Under the pieces are notes generated by a model that was not told the DNA's origin, ran no database searches, and saw only the letters and a program-made list of their open reading frames with translations. From Actinomycetota bacterium (GTDB lineage Bacteria; Actinomycetota; Actinomycetes; Nanopelagicales; Nanopelagicaceae), in assembly GCA_026392845.1 (NCBI GenBank), contig JAPLBJ010000042.1:1-46630 (forward strand): a stretch of DNA of 46,630 nucleotides, in the 5' to 3' direction. Positions within the stretch are counted from its first letter, which is position 1. Every line of letters begins with the position of its first letter. A program made the position numbers and the translations under genes. Of the stretch, positions 29,589 through 37,719 are shown one piece after another.

Positions 29589-31847
29589 CTAGGCGATTAT
29601 CGGTAGAGCTACGTCTGGGGTTCGATGTTCGCGATGGGCTACTAAGGATGCAACGTGATACTGCTCAATTCTTTCCTGTAAATCAATCTCCATATATGGA
29701 CGCCCATCTACCAATGAACCTTGAAGACCATCGATAACTGCCGCTACATCTTCACCGCTCATCGTCTTATGAGTTTCTAATGCGTGGGCTAGAGCAAGAA
29801 CTTGCTTGCGATTTGCAATCAAAATCTCTTCTGCCTTGACGAGTAATCCAGTGAGGTTATCTTCGATTCGATCGCTAAGTGCTACACGTATCTGTTTTGC
29901 AGTGTCATCTTTACCTTTTCCTCCACCGGGTGCACCGACTTCGAAGCGACGATTACTCGCATGTGAAGAAATAGTTGAACCCATTCCCCAATGACCTTCC
30001 ATGAGAGATGCAATCGTTGTTGCACTCTCTAGATCTCCTGATACACCGGAAGAATTATCGCCATCAAAAAACATTCGTTCTCCAGCAAGGGAGGCAAGTG
30101 AAACCAAAATATCTGATTCATATTCTGTTCGCCATCTAGTGAACTGGTCATCAGGTGGAATGCTTGCAACCATTCCTAAGTAATCAGAACCCTTTTCAAT
30201 CGTTGCCAAGTCGATCGACATATGTTGGCGAACTCTATGAGCCATCACTGCATGGCAGGCCTCATGAACGGCCACGGCATGTCGCTCTCGCTCGATATAT
30301 TCAACATCTTCAGATGGTCCAAGTTCTTTTTGCTGCTTTGCTTTGACAACATCAGACCATTCAATTGATGTACGCCCATTTCGAATTGCAAAAATAAGGG
30401 CTTCATTGATTGTGTCCTTGATTGTTGCACCCGTTGCGTACGGCGTAATTGTCGCCAATTTATCAATCTCTTCAGCACTGAGTGAATGAGAAACTTTTGC
30501 TAAATATCCCTCATATGTGCGAACACGTCCCGCCTTGCTTGGATAGCCAACGCGATACATGCGATCGATACGACCGGGACGTAGAAGCGCTTCATCGAGT
30601 GCTTCTGGCATATTTGTTGCCATAACAACAAGGATTCGATACTTCGGTGGATTCTTAGGTCGCATTCCTAAAGTTCTGCGAACGATGCGATTGAAAAATC
30701 CGCGAGGTTTCTTCAATCCCGACAATTCAGTCAGCAGTGCTTGCAAAGTTCCTGAGCCGCCACCGCCACCTGCTGCACCACCCATAACAAACTTTTCGTG
30801 AACCAAGGCAGATGCTGCAGACGGTGAGAGGTAAGCACCACCATGACACGAGTCACCGAATACTCCAGGTGTTGATGAAGCGCTGAAACGTTGTGGTCCA
30901 CCTGATGAAACGATGCCTCGATTTCCAAGTGAATCTGCCTCATCAATGAAGACAACGACTCCGCCATAGCGAAGTGCAAGTTTGCGCAACTTTCTAAATA
31001 GGCTCTTCACTTTCAAAATACCAACGCCCATAAACATATTTGTAAATGCACCTGGATCAACAAATACGAACGGCTTACCAGTCTCACCTGCCATTGACTC
31101 TGCCATCAAAGTTTTACCCGTTCCTGGAGGGCCCCACAAAAGAATTCCACCTGGAACATAACCGCCGTGTTTTTCAATCTCTTCAGGAGTTTCTAAGAAA
31201 AGCAGATTCTCGCGGATGCGATTGAGTACGTGGTCTTGACCCCACACATCACTAAAGCGTGTGCGAATATCATCAGGGAAATATGTCTCTACTCCACCTC
31301 TGCTCAGGAACCAGAAAATTGCTGCGAATTGAATAATTACGAAAAAGACAGCAAAGAGTAATTGTCCAAGCATTGGCAGAGCGCTAAAGAATGCTTTAGG
31401 AGCTAGAAAGAGGGCGCGAACGGGAGTCTCTTTATAAATAGCACCTAGAACAACAGATAAAAGAAAAACAAAAAGTAGCCACTTGATTACACGCGATAAT
31501 CTAAAGCGAGTCCAATCACTCAACTTATGAAGCAAACGATCGACAAAGCTAAAGTAGCGCTGCCATAAGCCGTGATAGGGAGCAAGAAGTTCTGCGAGTG
31601 CGAAGTGAACTTGTCGAATCACTTCGATGACTACCAATCCAAGCAGCCAACGCTTGCTTTGCGCTACATCTTTGACGCTGTCAGAAAAACTAAGAATTGG
31701 ATTATCTGCCAAATTTGACCAGACGAGGATGAAGAATGTGATTCCAAATAGTAAGAAAAACTTTGTTCTATCGTAGAAAGAGAGGTGAATGCGCGTCTTG
31801 CGATCAGTATCGCGCGCTCTACTAGGCTTATTCTCTAGTTGGCTCAT
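29589..31847 (-). CDS. FtsH-type AAA+ zinc metalloprotease with extended membrane domain
   Basis: This 752-residue protein has a complete FtsH core: Walker A GPPGTGKT (239-246), pore loop MFMGVG (271-276), Walker B VVVFIDEAD (297-305), arginine fingers LRPGRIDR (422-429), zinc site HEACH (528-532) and third ligand D605. Two parts differ from standard FtsH. The N-terminus has about four hydrophobic segments (near 28-44, 67-88, 120-138, 160-182) instead of two flanking a periplasmic domain. A Gly/Ser-rich insertion (about 308-368), and a basic one (380-402), lie between Walker B and the second region of homology. All catalytic residues are intact, so it should be active at the membrane. It overlaps the lipoprotein gene by four bases. 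It is not clearly the housekeeping FtsH. Confidence 0.88.
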   Translation of the reverse strand: MSQLENKPSRARDTDRKTRIHLSFYDRTKFFLLFGITFFILVWSNLADNPILSFSDSVKDVAQSKRWLLGLVVIEVIRQVHFALAELLAPYHGLWQRYFSFVDRLLHKLSDWTRFRLSRVIKWLLFVFLLSVVLGAIYKETPVRALFLAPKAFFSALPMLGQLLFAVFFVIIQFAAIFWFLSRGGVETYFPDDIRTRFSDVWGQDHVLNRIRENLLFLETPEEIEKHGGYVPGGILLWGPPGTGKTLMAESMAGETGKPFVFVDPGAFTNMFMGVGILKVKSLFRKLRKLALRYGGVVVFIDEADSLGNRGIVSSGGPQRFSASSTPGVFGDSCHGGAYLSPSAASALVHEKFVMGGAAGGGGGSGTLQALLTELSGLKKPRGFFNRIVRRTLGMRPKNPPKYRILVVMATNMPEALDEALLRPGRIDRMYRVGYPSKAGRVRTYEGYLAKVSHSLSAEEIDKLATITPYATGATIKDTINEALIFAIRNGRTSIEWSDVVKAKQQKELGPSEDVEYIERERHAVAVHEACHAVMAHRVRQHMSIDLATIEKGSDYLGMVASIPPDDQFTRWRTEYESDILVSLASLAGERMFFDGDNSSGVSGDLESATTIASLMEGHWGMGSTISSHASNRRFEVGAPGGGKGKDDTAKQIRVALSDRIEDNLTGLLVKAEEILIANRKQVLALAHALETHKTMSGEDVAAVIDGLQGSLVDGRPYMEIDLQERIEQYHVASLVAHREHRTPDVALPIIA

Positions 31848-32485
31848 TTGGCTCCCCTTACGGTAAATGAATTTGAAATCTTAGTCATGAGTTTTTCGTT
31901 CTTCTTATAACAACTATTGGTGCATCGAATTATGAATAGATAAACCTTGGAACGATCTGGAGAGAGCATCGCTGTCTGATCAATTGTTTGGGCAACTCCC
32001 TTATGCGTAAAGGTGAAAATTGTACGAATACCACGTGCACCTTTTTCAACCACTTCGTAATCATCATAGATATCAAAAGGTGGTGTATCCACGGTCGGCA
32101 CACTCACCCACTGCGAAAGTGGAACGATGACATCCCGCAATACATTCAAGGAGACCGCATTAATCTCATCGGCCGATAAGTTACGTACTCGTGCAAAGGC
32201 GACAGCCTTCTTTGGCGCATCGATTTCGAAAATCTGAGATGGCTTTACTTTAGGTTCTATTGAGTAAGCCACTTGCCACGTTACTAAACTCTGGCGTTCG
32301 GCAGCTAAGCCTTGTGCATTCTTTGCTTCAAATTTATTCAACGCTGCATTACTAATGAGATGCCATTCCTTTGGAACAGTAAAGAAAACTCCATCTGATT
32401 TTGATGCAGCATACGTTTGTGACTGAGCTCCGCAGCTAGTCAATAGAAGAAGTGATACAAGAACTAATCCGAGAGGCTTTTTCAC
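31844..32485 (-). CDS. Small lipoprotein of unknown function
   Basis: About 213 residues. VKKPLGLVLVSLLLLTSCGA is a lipoprotein signal with the lipobox LTSC, so the mature protein should be anchored outside the membrane. The rest is soluble, contains a C-x3-C pair (CTNSC) near the end, and resembles no family I recognise. I prefer the GTG at 32485, 13 bases after the aspS stop; the frame is open to 32521, but that would put the signal peptide after 12 charged residues. The stop overlaps the start of the FtsH-like protease (ATGA), so the two are translationally coupled and may act together at the membrane. Confidence 0.7.
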   Translation of the reverse strand: MKKPLGLVLVSLLLLTSCGAQSQTYAASKSDGVFFTVPKEWHLISNAALNKFEAKNAQGLAAERQSLVTWQVAYSIEPKVKPSQIFEIDAPKKAVAFARVRNLSADEINAVSLNVLRDVIVPLSQWVSVPTVDTPPFDIYDDYEVVEKGARGIRTIFTFTHKGVAQTIDQTAMLSPDRSKVYLFIIRCTNSCYKKNEKLMTKISNSFTVRGAK

Positions 32486-32498
32486 TCGCGAATTCTCT

Positions 32499-34238
32499 CT
32501 AACTTCCCTTCGGAGCGCCATCTATACCGCTCTCTCTCCGTTGAGCAGGCGTAATTGGCGTAGGTGCTCCCGTGAGTGGATCTCCCCCACTAGCAGTCTT
32601 TGGGAAGGCGATAACTTCTCGGATTGAATCCGAGCCAGAAAGTAGAGCGCAGACTCGATCTAGGCCTAGGGCAATTCCGCCATGTGGTGGTGGGCCGTAA
32701 TTGAATGCCTCAAGTAAGAATCCAAATTTACTTGCCGCTTCTTCATCGCTTAGGCCAATGACAGAGAAAACATCCTTTTGAATTTGGCGATCATGGATAC
32801 GTATAGAACCTCCACCAAGTTCTGTTCCATTCAAAACAATGTCGTATGCATATGCCAGAGCACTTGCTGGATCTTTCGAAAATGTTGATGCAAACTCTGG
32901 CTTTGGACCGGTGAATGGATGATGCACTGCAGTCCACCCACCGCTATCAGTTGGTTCAAACATTGGCGCATCGACAACCCAGAGAAATTCCCACTTACCT
33001 GCTGGAATAAGGTCGCAACGCTTTCCAATTTCAAGGCGAACTGCGCCTAAAAGATTGAGTGAAGCACTTCGCTCTCCTGCAGCAAAAAAGATTGCATCTC
33101 CCGGCTTTGCCCCAACAGTTGCAACAATCGAGCTCTGTTCTTCTTCAGATAAATTCTTTGCAACGGGGCCGCCTAAGGTTCCATCATCTGCGACCAAAAT
33201 GTAAGCAAGTCCTTTTGCACCACGTGCCTTTGCCCAGTCTTGCCATGCATCAAGTTCACGTCGAGCTGAATTTGCTCCTCCAGGCATAATGACTGCCCCA
33301 ACATATGGTGCTTGAAAAACTCTAAATGGTGTTTGCGCAAAGAAAGATGTCAGTTCTTGAAGTTTGAGTCCGAAACGTAAATCAGGTTTATCTGATCCGT
33401 AGTTACTCATCGCATCTGCATACGTCATGCGCATCAAAGGGAGAGGAATTTCGTAATTAGCAACTTCCTTCCAAATCTTTGCGACGATTCTTTCAGCCAC
33501 AGCCAATATATCTTCTTGATCAATAAATGACATTTCAATATCGAGTTGCGTAAATTCTGGCTGGCGATCTGCTCGGAAATCTTCATCTCTAAAGCAACGC
33601 GCTATTTGATAATACTTTTCCATTCCAGCGACCATAAGTAATTGCTTGAAAAGCTGTGGTGATTGAGGAAGTGCATACCAACTGCCAGGCTGTAGACGTA
33701 CTGGAACCAAGAAATCGCGCGCACCTTCAGGTGTAGAGCGCGTCAAATAGGGAGTTTCTATCTCCAAAAATTCTTCAGAATCCATAACGGATCGAATGGT
33801 AGAAGTAACTTTGGATCTCAAACGAAGATTCGCTGCAGGCTTTTCACGGCGCAAATCCAAGTAACGATATTTCAAACGTACTTCTTCGTTGATATCCGCG
33901 TCATCGCCACTATCGATTGGGAAAGGTAGAGGAGCTGATTCACTCAGCACAACAATTGAATCCCCCATGAGTTCAATATCGCCAGTATCAACACCAGCAT
34001 TTTCATTTCCAGATGGTCGAGCGACAACTTCGCCTGTGATTTGTAAGCACCATTCTGCGCGAAGAGAGCCAGCCATTACCTCATCGCGAATAACAACTTG
34101 AACCCAGCCAGTTGCATCGCGGAAATCGATAAAGGCAACACCGCCGTGATCGCGTCGACGAGATACCCAGCCTGCAAGTGTGACAACTTTTCCCGCATCA
34201 CTTTTGCGAAGCGTTCCTGCACCATGAGTTCTCATCAT
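32499..34238 (-). CDS. aspS: Aspartate-tRNA ligase
   Basis: This 579-residue bacterial-type AspRS has an N-terminal anticodon-binding OB fold (about 1-110: [21 protein letters not shown]), class II motifs [20 protein letters not shown] and [20 protein letters not shown], the GAD insertion, and motif 3 [16 protein letters not shown]. The start could be either of two adjacent ATGs at 34238. It sits after hisS. Whether it also charges tRNA-Asn cannot be told without the rest of the genome. Confidence 0.97.
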   Translation of the reverse strand: MMRTHGAGTLRKSDAGKVVTLAGWVSRRRDHGGVAFIDFRDATGWVQVVIRDEVMAGSLRAEWCLQITGEVVARPSGNENAGVDTGDIELMGDSIVVLSESAPLPFPIDSGDDADINEEVRLKYRYLDLRREKPAANLRLRSKVTSTIRSVMDSEEFLEIETPYLTRSTPEGARDFLVPVRLQPGSWYALPQSPQLFKQLLMVAGMEKYYQIARCFRDEDFRADRQPEFTQLDIEMSFIDQEDILAVAERIVAKIWKEVANYEIPLPLMRMTYADAMSNYGSDKPDLRFGLKLQELTSFFAQTPFRVFQAPYVGAVIMPGGANSARRELDAWQDWAKARGAKGLAYILVADDGTLGGPVAKNLSEEEQSSIVATVGAKPGDAIFFAAGERSASLNLLGAVRLEIGKRCDLIPAGKWEFLWVVDAPMFEPTDSGGWTAVHHPFTGPKPEFASTFSKDPASALAYAYDIVLNGTELGGGSIRIHDRQIQKDVFSVIGLSDEEAASKFGFLLEAFNYGPPPHGGIALGLDRVCALLSGSDSIREVIAFPKTASGGDPLTGAPTPITPAQRRESGIDGAPKGS

Positions 34239-34267
34239 AATAAATTCAACATTTCCGATCAGTGGAT

Positions 34268-35518
34268 TTAGAGCGCTTCGTGTAAGGCGCTAATCGTAAC
34301 TGATTTTGAAACTCCACTAGACATCTCTTTGAGTTCGACGCTGCCCGACGTTAATTCCGAATCTCCCAAAACAATCACATACTTCGAACCACTCTTATCT
34401 GCAGCTTTCATCGCACCTTTGAGGGCGCGTTCCCCAAATGCAATCTCTACTACATGCCCACCGCTACGTAATTTAGATGCCAGTACGAGTGCTTCACTTT
34501 TCGCCTTTTCCCCCAAAGGAATAATAAATAATTCTGAAGTAAAGGAATCGGTTGGTACAACTCCCTCGGCTTGTGCAGCGAGGAGTGCACGATCAACACC
34601 TAAACCAAATCCTATTCCCGATAACCCTTGTCCGCCGAGTTGCTCCATGAGGCCGGCATATCGTCCTCCACCACCAATACCTGATTGGGCGCCAAGGTCT
34701 TCATGGATAAATTCGAAGGTAGTTCCGGTGTAGTAATCAAGACCACGAACCATATGTGGATTGAGAACATAAGAAATTCCGAGTCGTTTCAAGTGTTCTT
34801 GAACTTCGGCAAATTGTGTACGTGAATCTTCAGATAAATAATCCATCAGTAATGGTGCTTTGGACATCATCTTTTTCATCTCTTCGCGTTTGTCGTCAAA
34901 GAGGCGAAGTGGGTTTACCTTCGCGCGAGCAGAAGTTGCTTCATCTAAATCTAGAGTCGCAATAAATTTATCAAGTTTAATTCTGTGGGCAGCGCGTGAA
35001 GCACTATCACCGAGTGATGTGATCTCTAATCGATAGCGTTTTAGACCAAGAGATTTGAAACCTTGATCAGCTATTGCAATAACTTCTGCATCAATTACTG
35101 GGTCATCTATTCCGATAGCTTCAATTCCAACTTGGTAAAATTGTCTGTAGCGACCTGCTTGAGGTCTTTCGGCGCGAAAAAAAGCTCCGCTATACCAAAC
35201 TTTGATAGGCAATTGTCCGCGATCCAAATTATGTTCGATAACTGCGCGCATCACGCCCGCTGTTCCCTCAGGACGCAAAGTTATTGAGCGTCCGCCTCGA
35301 TCTTCAAAGGTGTACATCTCTTTTGAAACAACATCAGTTGATTCGCCAACACCACGGGTAAAGAGTTGAGTATCTTCAAAAACTGGAAGTTCGATCAGTG
35401 AGTATCCTGCTAAGCGCGCAGGTGTTATTAGTCCATCACGCACCCATTCAAATTCGCGTGAGGCCGGAGGAACGTATTCGCTAACTCCTTTAGGGGCTTG
35501 GATTTTCTCCTTCTTCAT
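34268..35518 (-). CDS. hisS: Histidine-tRNA ligase
   Basis: This 416-residue class II synthetase shows [10 protein letters not shown] at the N-terminus, the motif 2 region [11 protein letters not shown] and [17 protein letters not shown], the histidine-specific motif [11 protein letters not shown], and [19 protein letters not shown]-terminal anticodon-binding domain follows from about residue 325. Its ATG immediately follows the stop of the MBL-fold gene with no gap. Length is normal. Confidence 0.97.
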   Translation of the reverse strand: MKKEKIQAPKGVSEYVPPASREFEWVRDGLITPARLAGYSLIELPVFEDTQLFTRGVGESTDVVSKEMYTFEDRGGRSITLRPEGTAGVMRAVIEHNLDRGQLPIKVWYSGAFFRAERPQAGRYRQFYQVGIEAIGIDDPVIDAEVIAIADQGFKSLGLKRYRLEITSLGDSASRAAHRIKLDKFIATLDLDEATSARAKVNPLRLFDDKREEMKKMMSKAPLLMDYLSEDSRTQFAEVQEHLKRLGISYVLNPHMVRGLDYYTGTTFEFIHEDLGAQSGIGGGGRYAGLMEQLGGQGLSGIGFGLGVDRALLAAQAEGVVPTDSFTSELFIIPLGEKAKSEALVLASKLRSGGHVVEIAFGERALKGAMKAADKSGSKYVIVLGDSELTSGSVELKEMSSGVSKSVTISALHEAL

Positions 35519-36211
35519 TTAGAAGCGCCCCTTATTTTTACTTGCTGGTTGAGAAAAGTTCTTCAGGTATGGGTTAGTACGACGTTCATGCCCGATCGTC
35601 GTCTCTGGGCCATGACCAGGTAATACTCGCAATACATCATCGAGTGGCATGATCTTGTTTCGCAAACTCTCTTCCATATCTTTGGCGGACCCTGTTGGTA
35701 AATCAGTGCGTCCAATAGATCCAGCAAAGAGCACATCCCCGCTGACCAATATTTCATCATCGATCGTAAAGATCATCGAGCCACGGGTGTGACCAGGGGT
35801 GTGAAAAGCTTTCACTCTCATACCCACAATCTCAATGGCATCACCATTGCGTAATTCTCTAACATCGTCTGGTTCAACAAAGTCCATCTCATCCAATGTC
35901 GCAGCAAATTCTGCACTCAGCGCTCTCTTTGGGTGCTTGAGTAATTGTCGATCTTCACTATGGATATAGGCCGGTATTGAATATCCATCAGCAACTGGAC
36001 GAATTGAAAATGTGTGATCCATATGGCCATGGGTTGCGATAATGGCAACAGGTTTTAGTGTGAATCTCTCAACAATTTCTTCTACCTCTTTTGAAGTATC
36101 TGGCATTCCCGCATCAAAGATCAGACATTCGCTGCCTTGACTAGGGGCGATAACCCAGGTATTTGTGGCAAACATCGGTGCTGCAAAGCCTTCGACAAGC
36201 ATCACTGGCAC
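35519..36211 (-). CDS. MBL-fold metallohydrolase, glyoxalase II-like
   Basis: This 230-residue metallo-beta-lactamase-fold hydrolase carries the metal-binding THGHMDHTF, a second histidine in FHTPGHTRGSM, the bridging aspartate in SGDVLFAGSIGRTD, and the last histidine in LPGHGPET. The fold includes hydroxyacylglutathione hydrolases, but acI-like Actinobacteria do not make glutathione, so the substrate is unknown. The start is a GTG at 36211 with GAGAGA upstream; an ATG at 36202 is possible. It begins the hisS-aspS run, and this gene upstream of hisS is normal in the phylum. Confidence 0.85.
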   Translation of the reverse strand: MPVMLVEGFAAPMFATNTWVIAPSQGSECLIFDAGMPDTSKEVEEIVERFTLKPVAIIATHGHMDHTFSIRPVADGYSIPAYIHSEDRQLLKHPKRALSAEFAATLDEMDFVEPDDVRELRNGDAIEIVGMRVKAFHTPGHTRGSMIFTIDDEILVSGDVLFAGSIGRTDLPTGSAKDMEESLRNKIMPLDDVLRVLPGHGPETTIGHERRTNPYLKNFSQPASKNKGRF

Positions 36212-36258
36212 CTAAATCTCTCAATATCACGCTCGAATTATTCCTCGGTTAGAGGCGA

Positions 36259-36289
36259 TTGACGCTCACCCCATGAGACAGGGTACCTT
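36259..36289 (+). promoter_or_regulatory. Probable promoter of the DUF349 gene
   Basis: TTGACG (36259-36264) and TACCTT (36284-36289) fit -35 and TAnnnT -10 elements, though the 19-base spacer is slightly long. Transcription would start near 36296 and leave a leader of about 105 bases. The DUF349 gene is flanked by minus-strand genes, so it must have its own promoter here. Confidence 0.4.
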
Positions 36290-36323
36290 TTAGCCCTTCA
36301 CAACGCTTCATCCATCACCGCTA

Positions 36324-36376
36324 CCTAAGTCCAACGATTTAGGAGTTGAAACCATAGCGAAGGTCTCGAAGAGATC
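36324..36376 (+). promoter_or_regulatory. Two-hairpin leader RNA before the DUF349 gene
   Basis: Two hairpins can be drawn in the leader. The first pairs CCTAAGT (36324-36330) with ATTTAGG (36337-36343), seven pairs including one G-U, around the loop CCAACG. The second pairs GGTCTC (36362-36367) with GAGATC (36371-36376), six pairs including one G-U, closed by GAA. An AAAGGA ribosome-binding site follows before the ATG at 36401. I do not recognise a known riboswitch. It may be a regulatory leader, or chance. Confidence 0.35.
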
Positions 36377-36400
36377 ACCGCGCTGAAAGGAACATAAACC

Positions 36401-37702
36401 ATGTCCGACTTCAACCCACAATCAATTGCTCCCTCTGCTGCAAGTGCTCTTATCGGAGATCCTGCACAATTTGGTCGAGTAGCTGAAGATGGAACGGTTT
36501 ACGTAAGAACTCCTGATGGCGAAAAAGCAGTTGGTTCATATCCAGGTAAGAGCGCAGAAGAAGCGCTCGCATACTTCGTAAGAAAATTCGAATTAGTCGC
36601 AGGTGAAATCGCACTTCTCGCTGCTCGCATCAAAAGTGGCGCCATCGTTCCCTCCGATGCTCACATCGCTGTAAAGAAGTTACGCGATCAAGTACGCGAA
36701 CTCAATGGTGTGGGAGATTTAGCAGCCCTGGCATCATCGGTAGAACAGCTAGAGCCACTCATTGAGGGTCATCGCGAAGCATATGAGGCAAAGAAGGCTG
36801 CAGAAGTTGCAGCAAAAAACGCTCGGCGTGAGCAGATTCTTGTAGAGAAAGAAAAGATTGTTGTTGAGGCCGAATCTCTTGCCATGTCAGAGAATTGGAA
36901 AGTAACAGGTGATCGTCTCAAGCAACTACTCGATGAGTGGAAACTTGCACCGCGTTTAGATAAGAAGGCAGATGGCGATCTCTGGAAGAGATTCTCAAGT
37001 TCGCGCAATAAGTTTGATAAGCGTCGCCGCACTCACTTTGCCTCCCTAGAAGCGACGCAGAGCAAAGTAAGTGATGCCAAGAAAGAGCTCGTTGCTCAAG
37101 CCGAGAAGCTTGCAACATCAACTGATTGGGTTGCAACGGCTCGTCAATTCAAAACTCTCATGGATGCCTGGAAAGCCGCTGGACGTGGCAAACCAAGTGA
37201 TGACACAAAATTGTGGGCGAAGTTCAAAAAATCTCAAGATGCATTCTTTGCAGCGAAAATCGCTGACCTAGAAAAGCGTGATGTAACTATGGCTGCAAAT
37301 CTTGCAAAGCGTGAAGAATTAATCCATCTCATCGAAGCACTCCTTCCAATCAAGGATTTGAAAGAAGCCAAAAACGCGCTGCGCGATCATCTTCGCTCAT
37401 GGGAAAAGATTGGCATGACTCATCGCGACAAGCGCAGTGCACTCGATGCTCGCGTGCGAGTTGTTGAAGAAGCGATCAAAGCCACGGAGGCAGAGGTGTG
37501 GCGCAAGACTGATCCTGCTGCAAAGGCGCGAGCTAATGAAGTTGTTCGCCAACTCAGCGATGCAATAGAGAATTATGAAAAAGCTGCAGCAAAGGCAACG
37601 GCAGCAGGAAATGCAAAGAAGGCTGCTGAGGCTCTCGAATCTGCAGCCGCTCGACGTGTTTGGCTCGGAGAGGCCGAAAAGGGTTTAGCTGAATTCAACT
37701 AA
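36401..37702 (+). CDS. DUF349 domain protein
   Basis: This 433-residue, lysine- and alanine-rich protein is predicted to be mostly helical. Two DUF349-type repeats are visible, around residues 158-212 (SENWKVTGDRLKQLLDEWKL, DLWKRFSSSRNKFDKRR) and 233-288 (STDWVATARQFKTLMDAWKA, LWAKFKKSQDAFFAAK), with further helices to the C-terminus. The function of the family is not established. It is one of only two plus-strand genes in the window. AAAGGA lies nine bases before the ATG. It converges with rel, the stop codons being three bases apart. DUF349 next to rel is usual in Actinobacteria. Confidence 0.85.
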   Translation: MSDFNPQSIAPSAASALIGDPAQFGRVAEDGTVYVRTPDGEKAVGSYPGKSAEEALAYFVRKFELVAGEIALLAARIKSGAIVPSDAHIAVKKLRDQVRELNGVGDLAALASSVEQLEPLIEGHREAYEAKKAAEVAAKNARREQILVEKEKIVVEAESLAMSENWKVTGDRLKQLLDEWKLAPRLDKKADGDLWKRFSSSRNKFDKRRRTHFASLEATQSKVSDAKKELVAQAEKLATSTDWVATARQFKTLMDAWKAAGRGKPSDDTKLWAKFKKSQDAFFAAKIADLEKRDVTMAANLAKREELIHLIEALLPIKDLKEAKNALRDHLRSWEKIGMTHRDKRSALDARVRVVEEAIKATEAEVWRKTDPAAKARANEVVRQLSDAIENYEKAAAKATAAGNAKKAAEALESAAARRVWLGEAEKGLAEFN

Positions 37703-37719
37703 CTGCTAGTTATTAGTTG
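37696..37719. terminator. Inverted repeat spanning the DUF349 and rel stop codons
   Basis: Seven-base arms CAACTAA (37696-37702) and TTAGTTG (37713-37719) surround a ten-base loop and include both stop codons of the convergent genes. It could act as a small bidirectional terminator, but the stem has only two G-C pairs and no strong U-tract follows, so the function is tentative. Confidence 0.3.
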
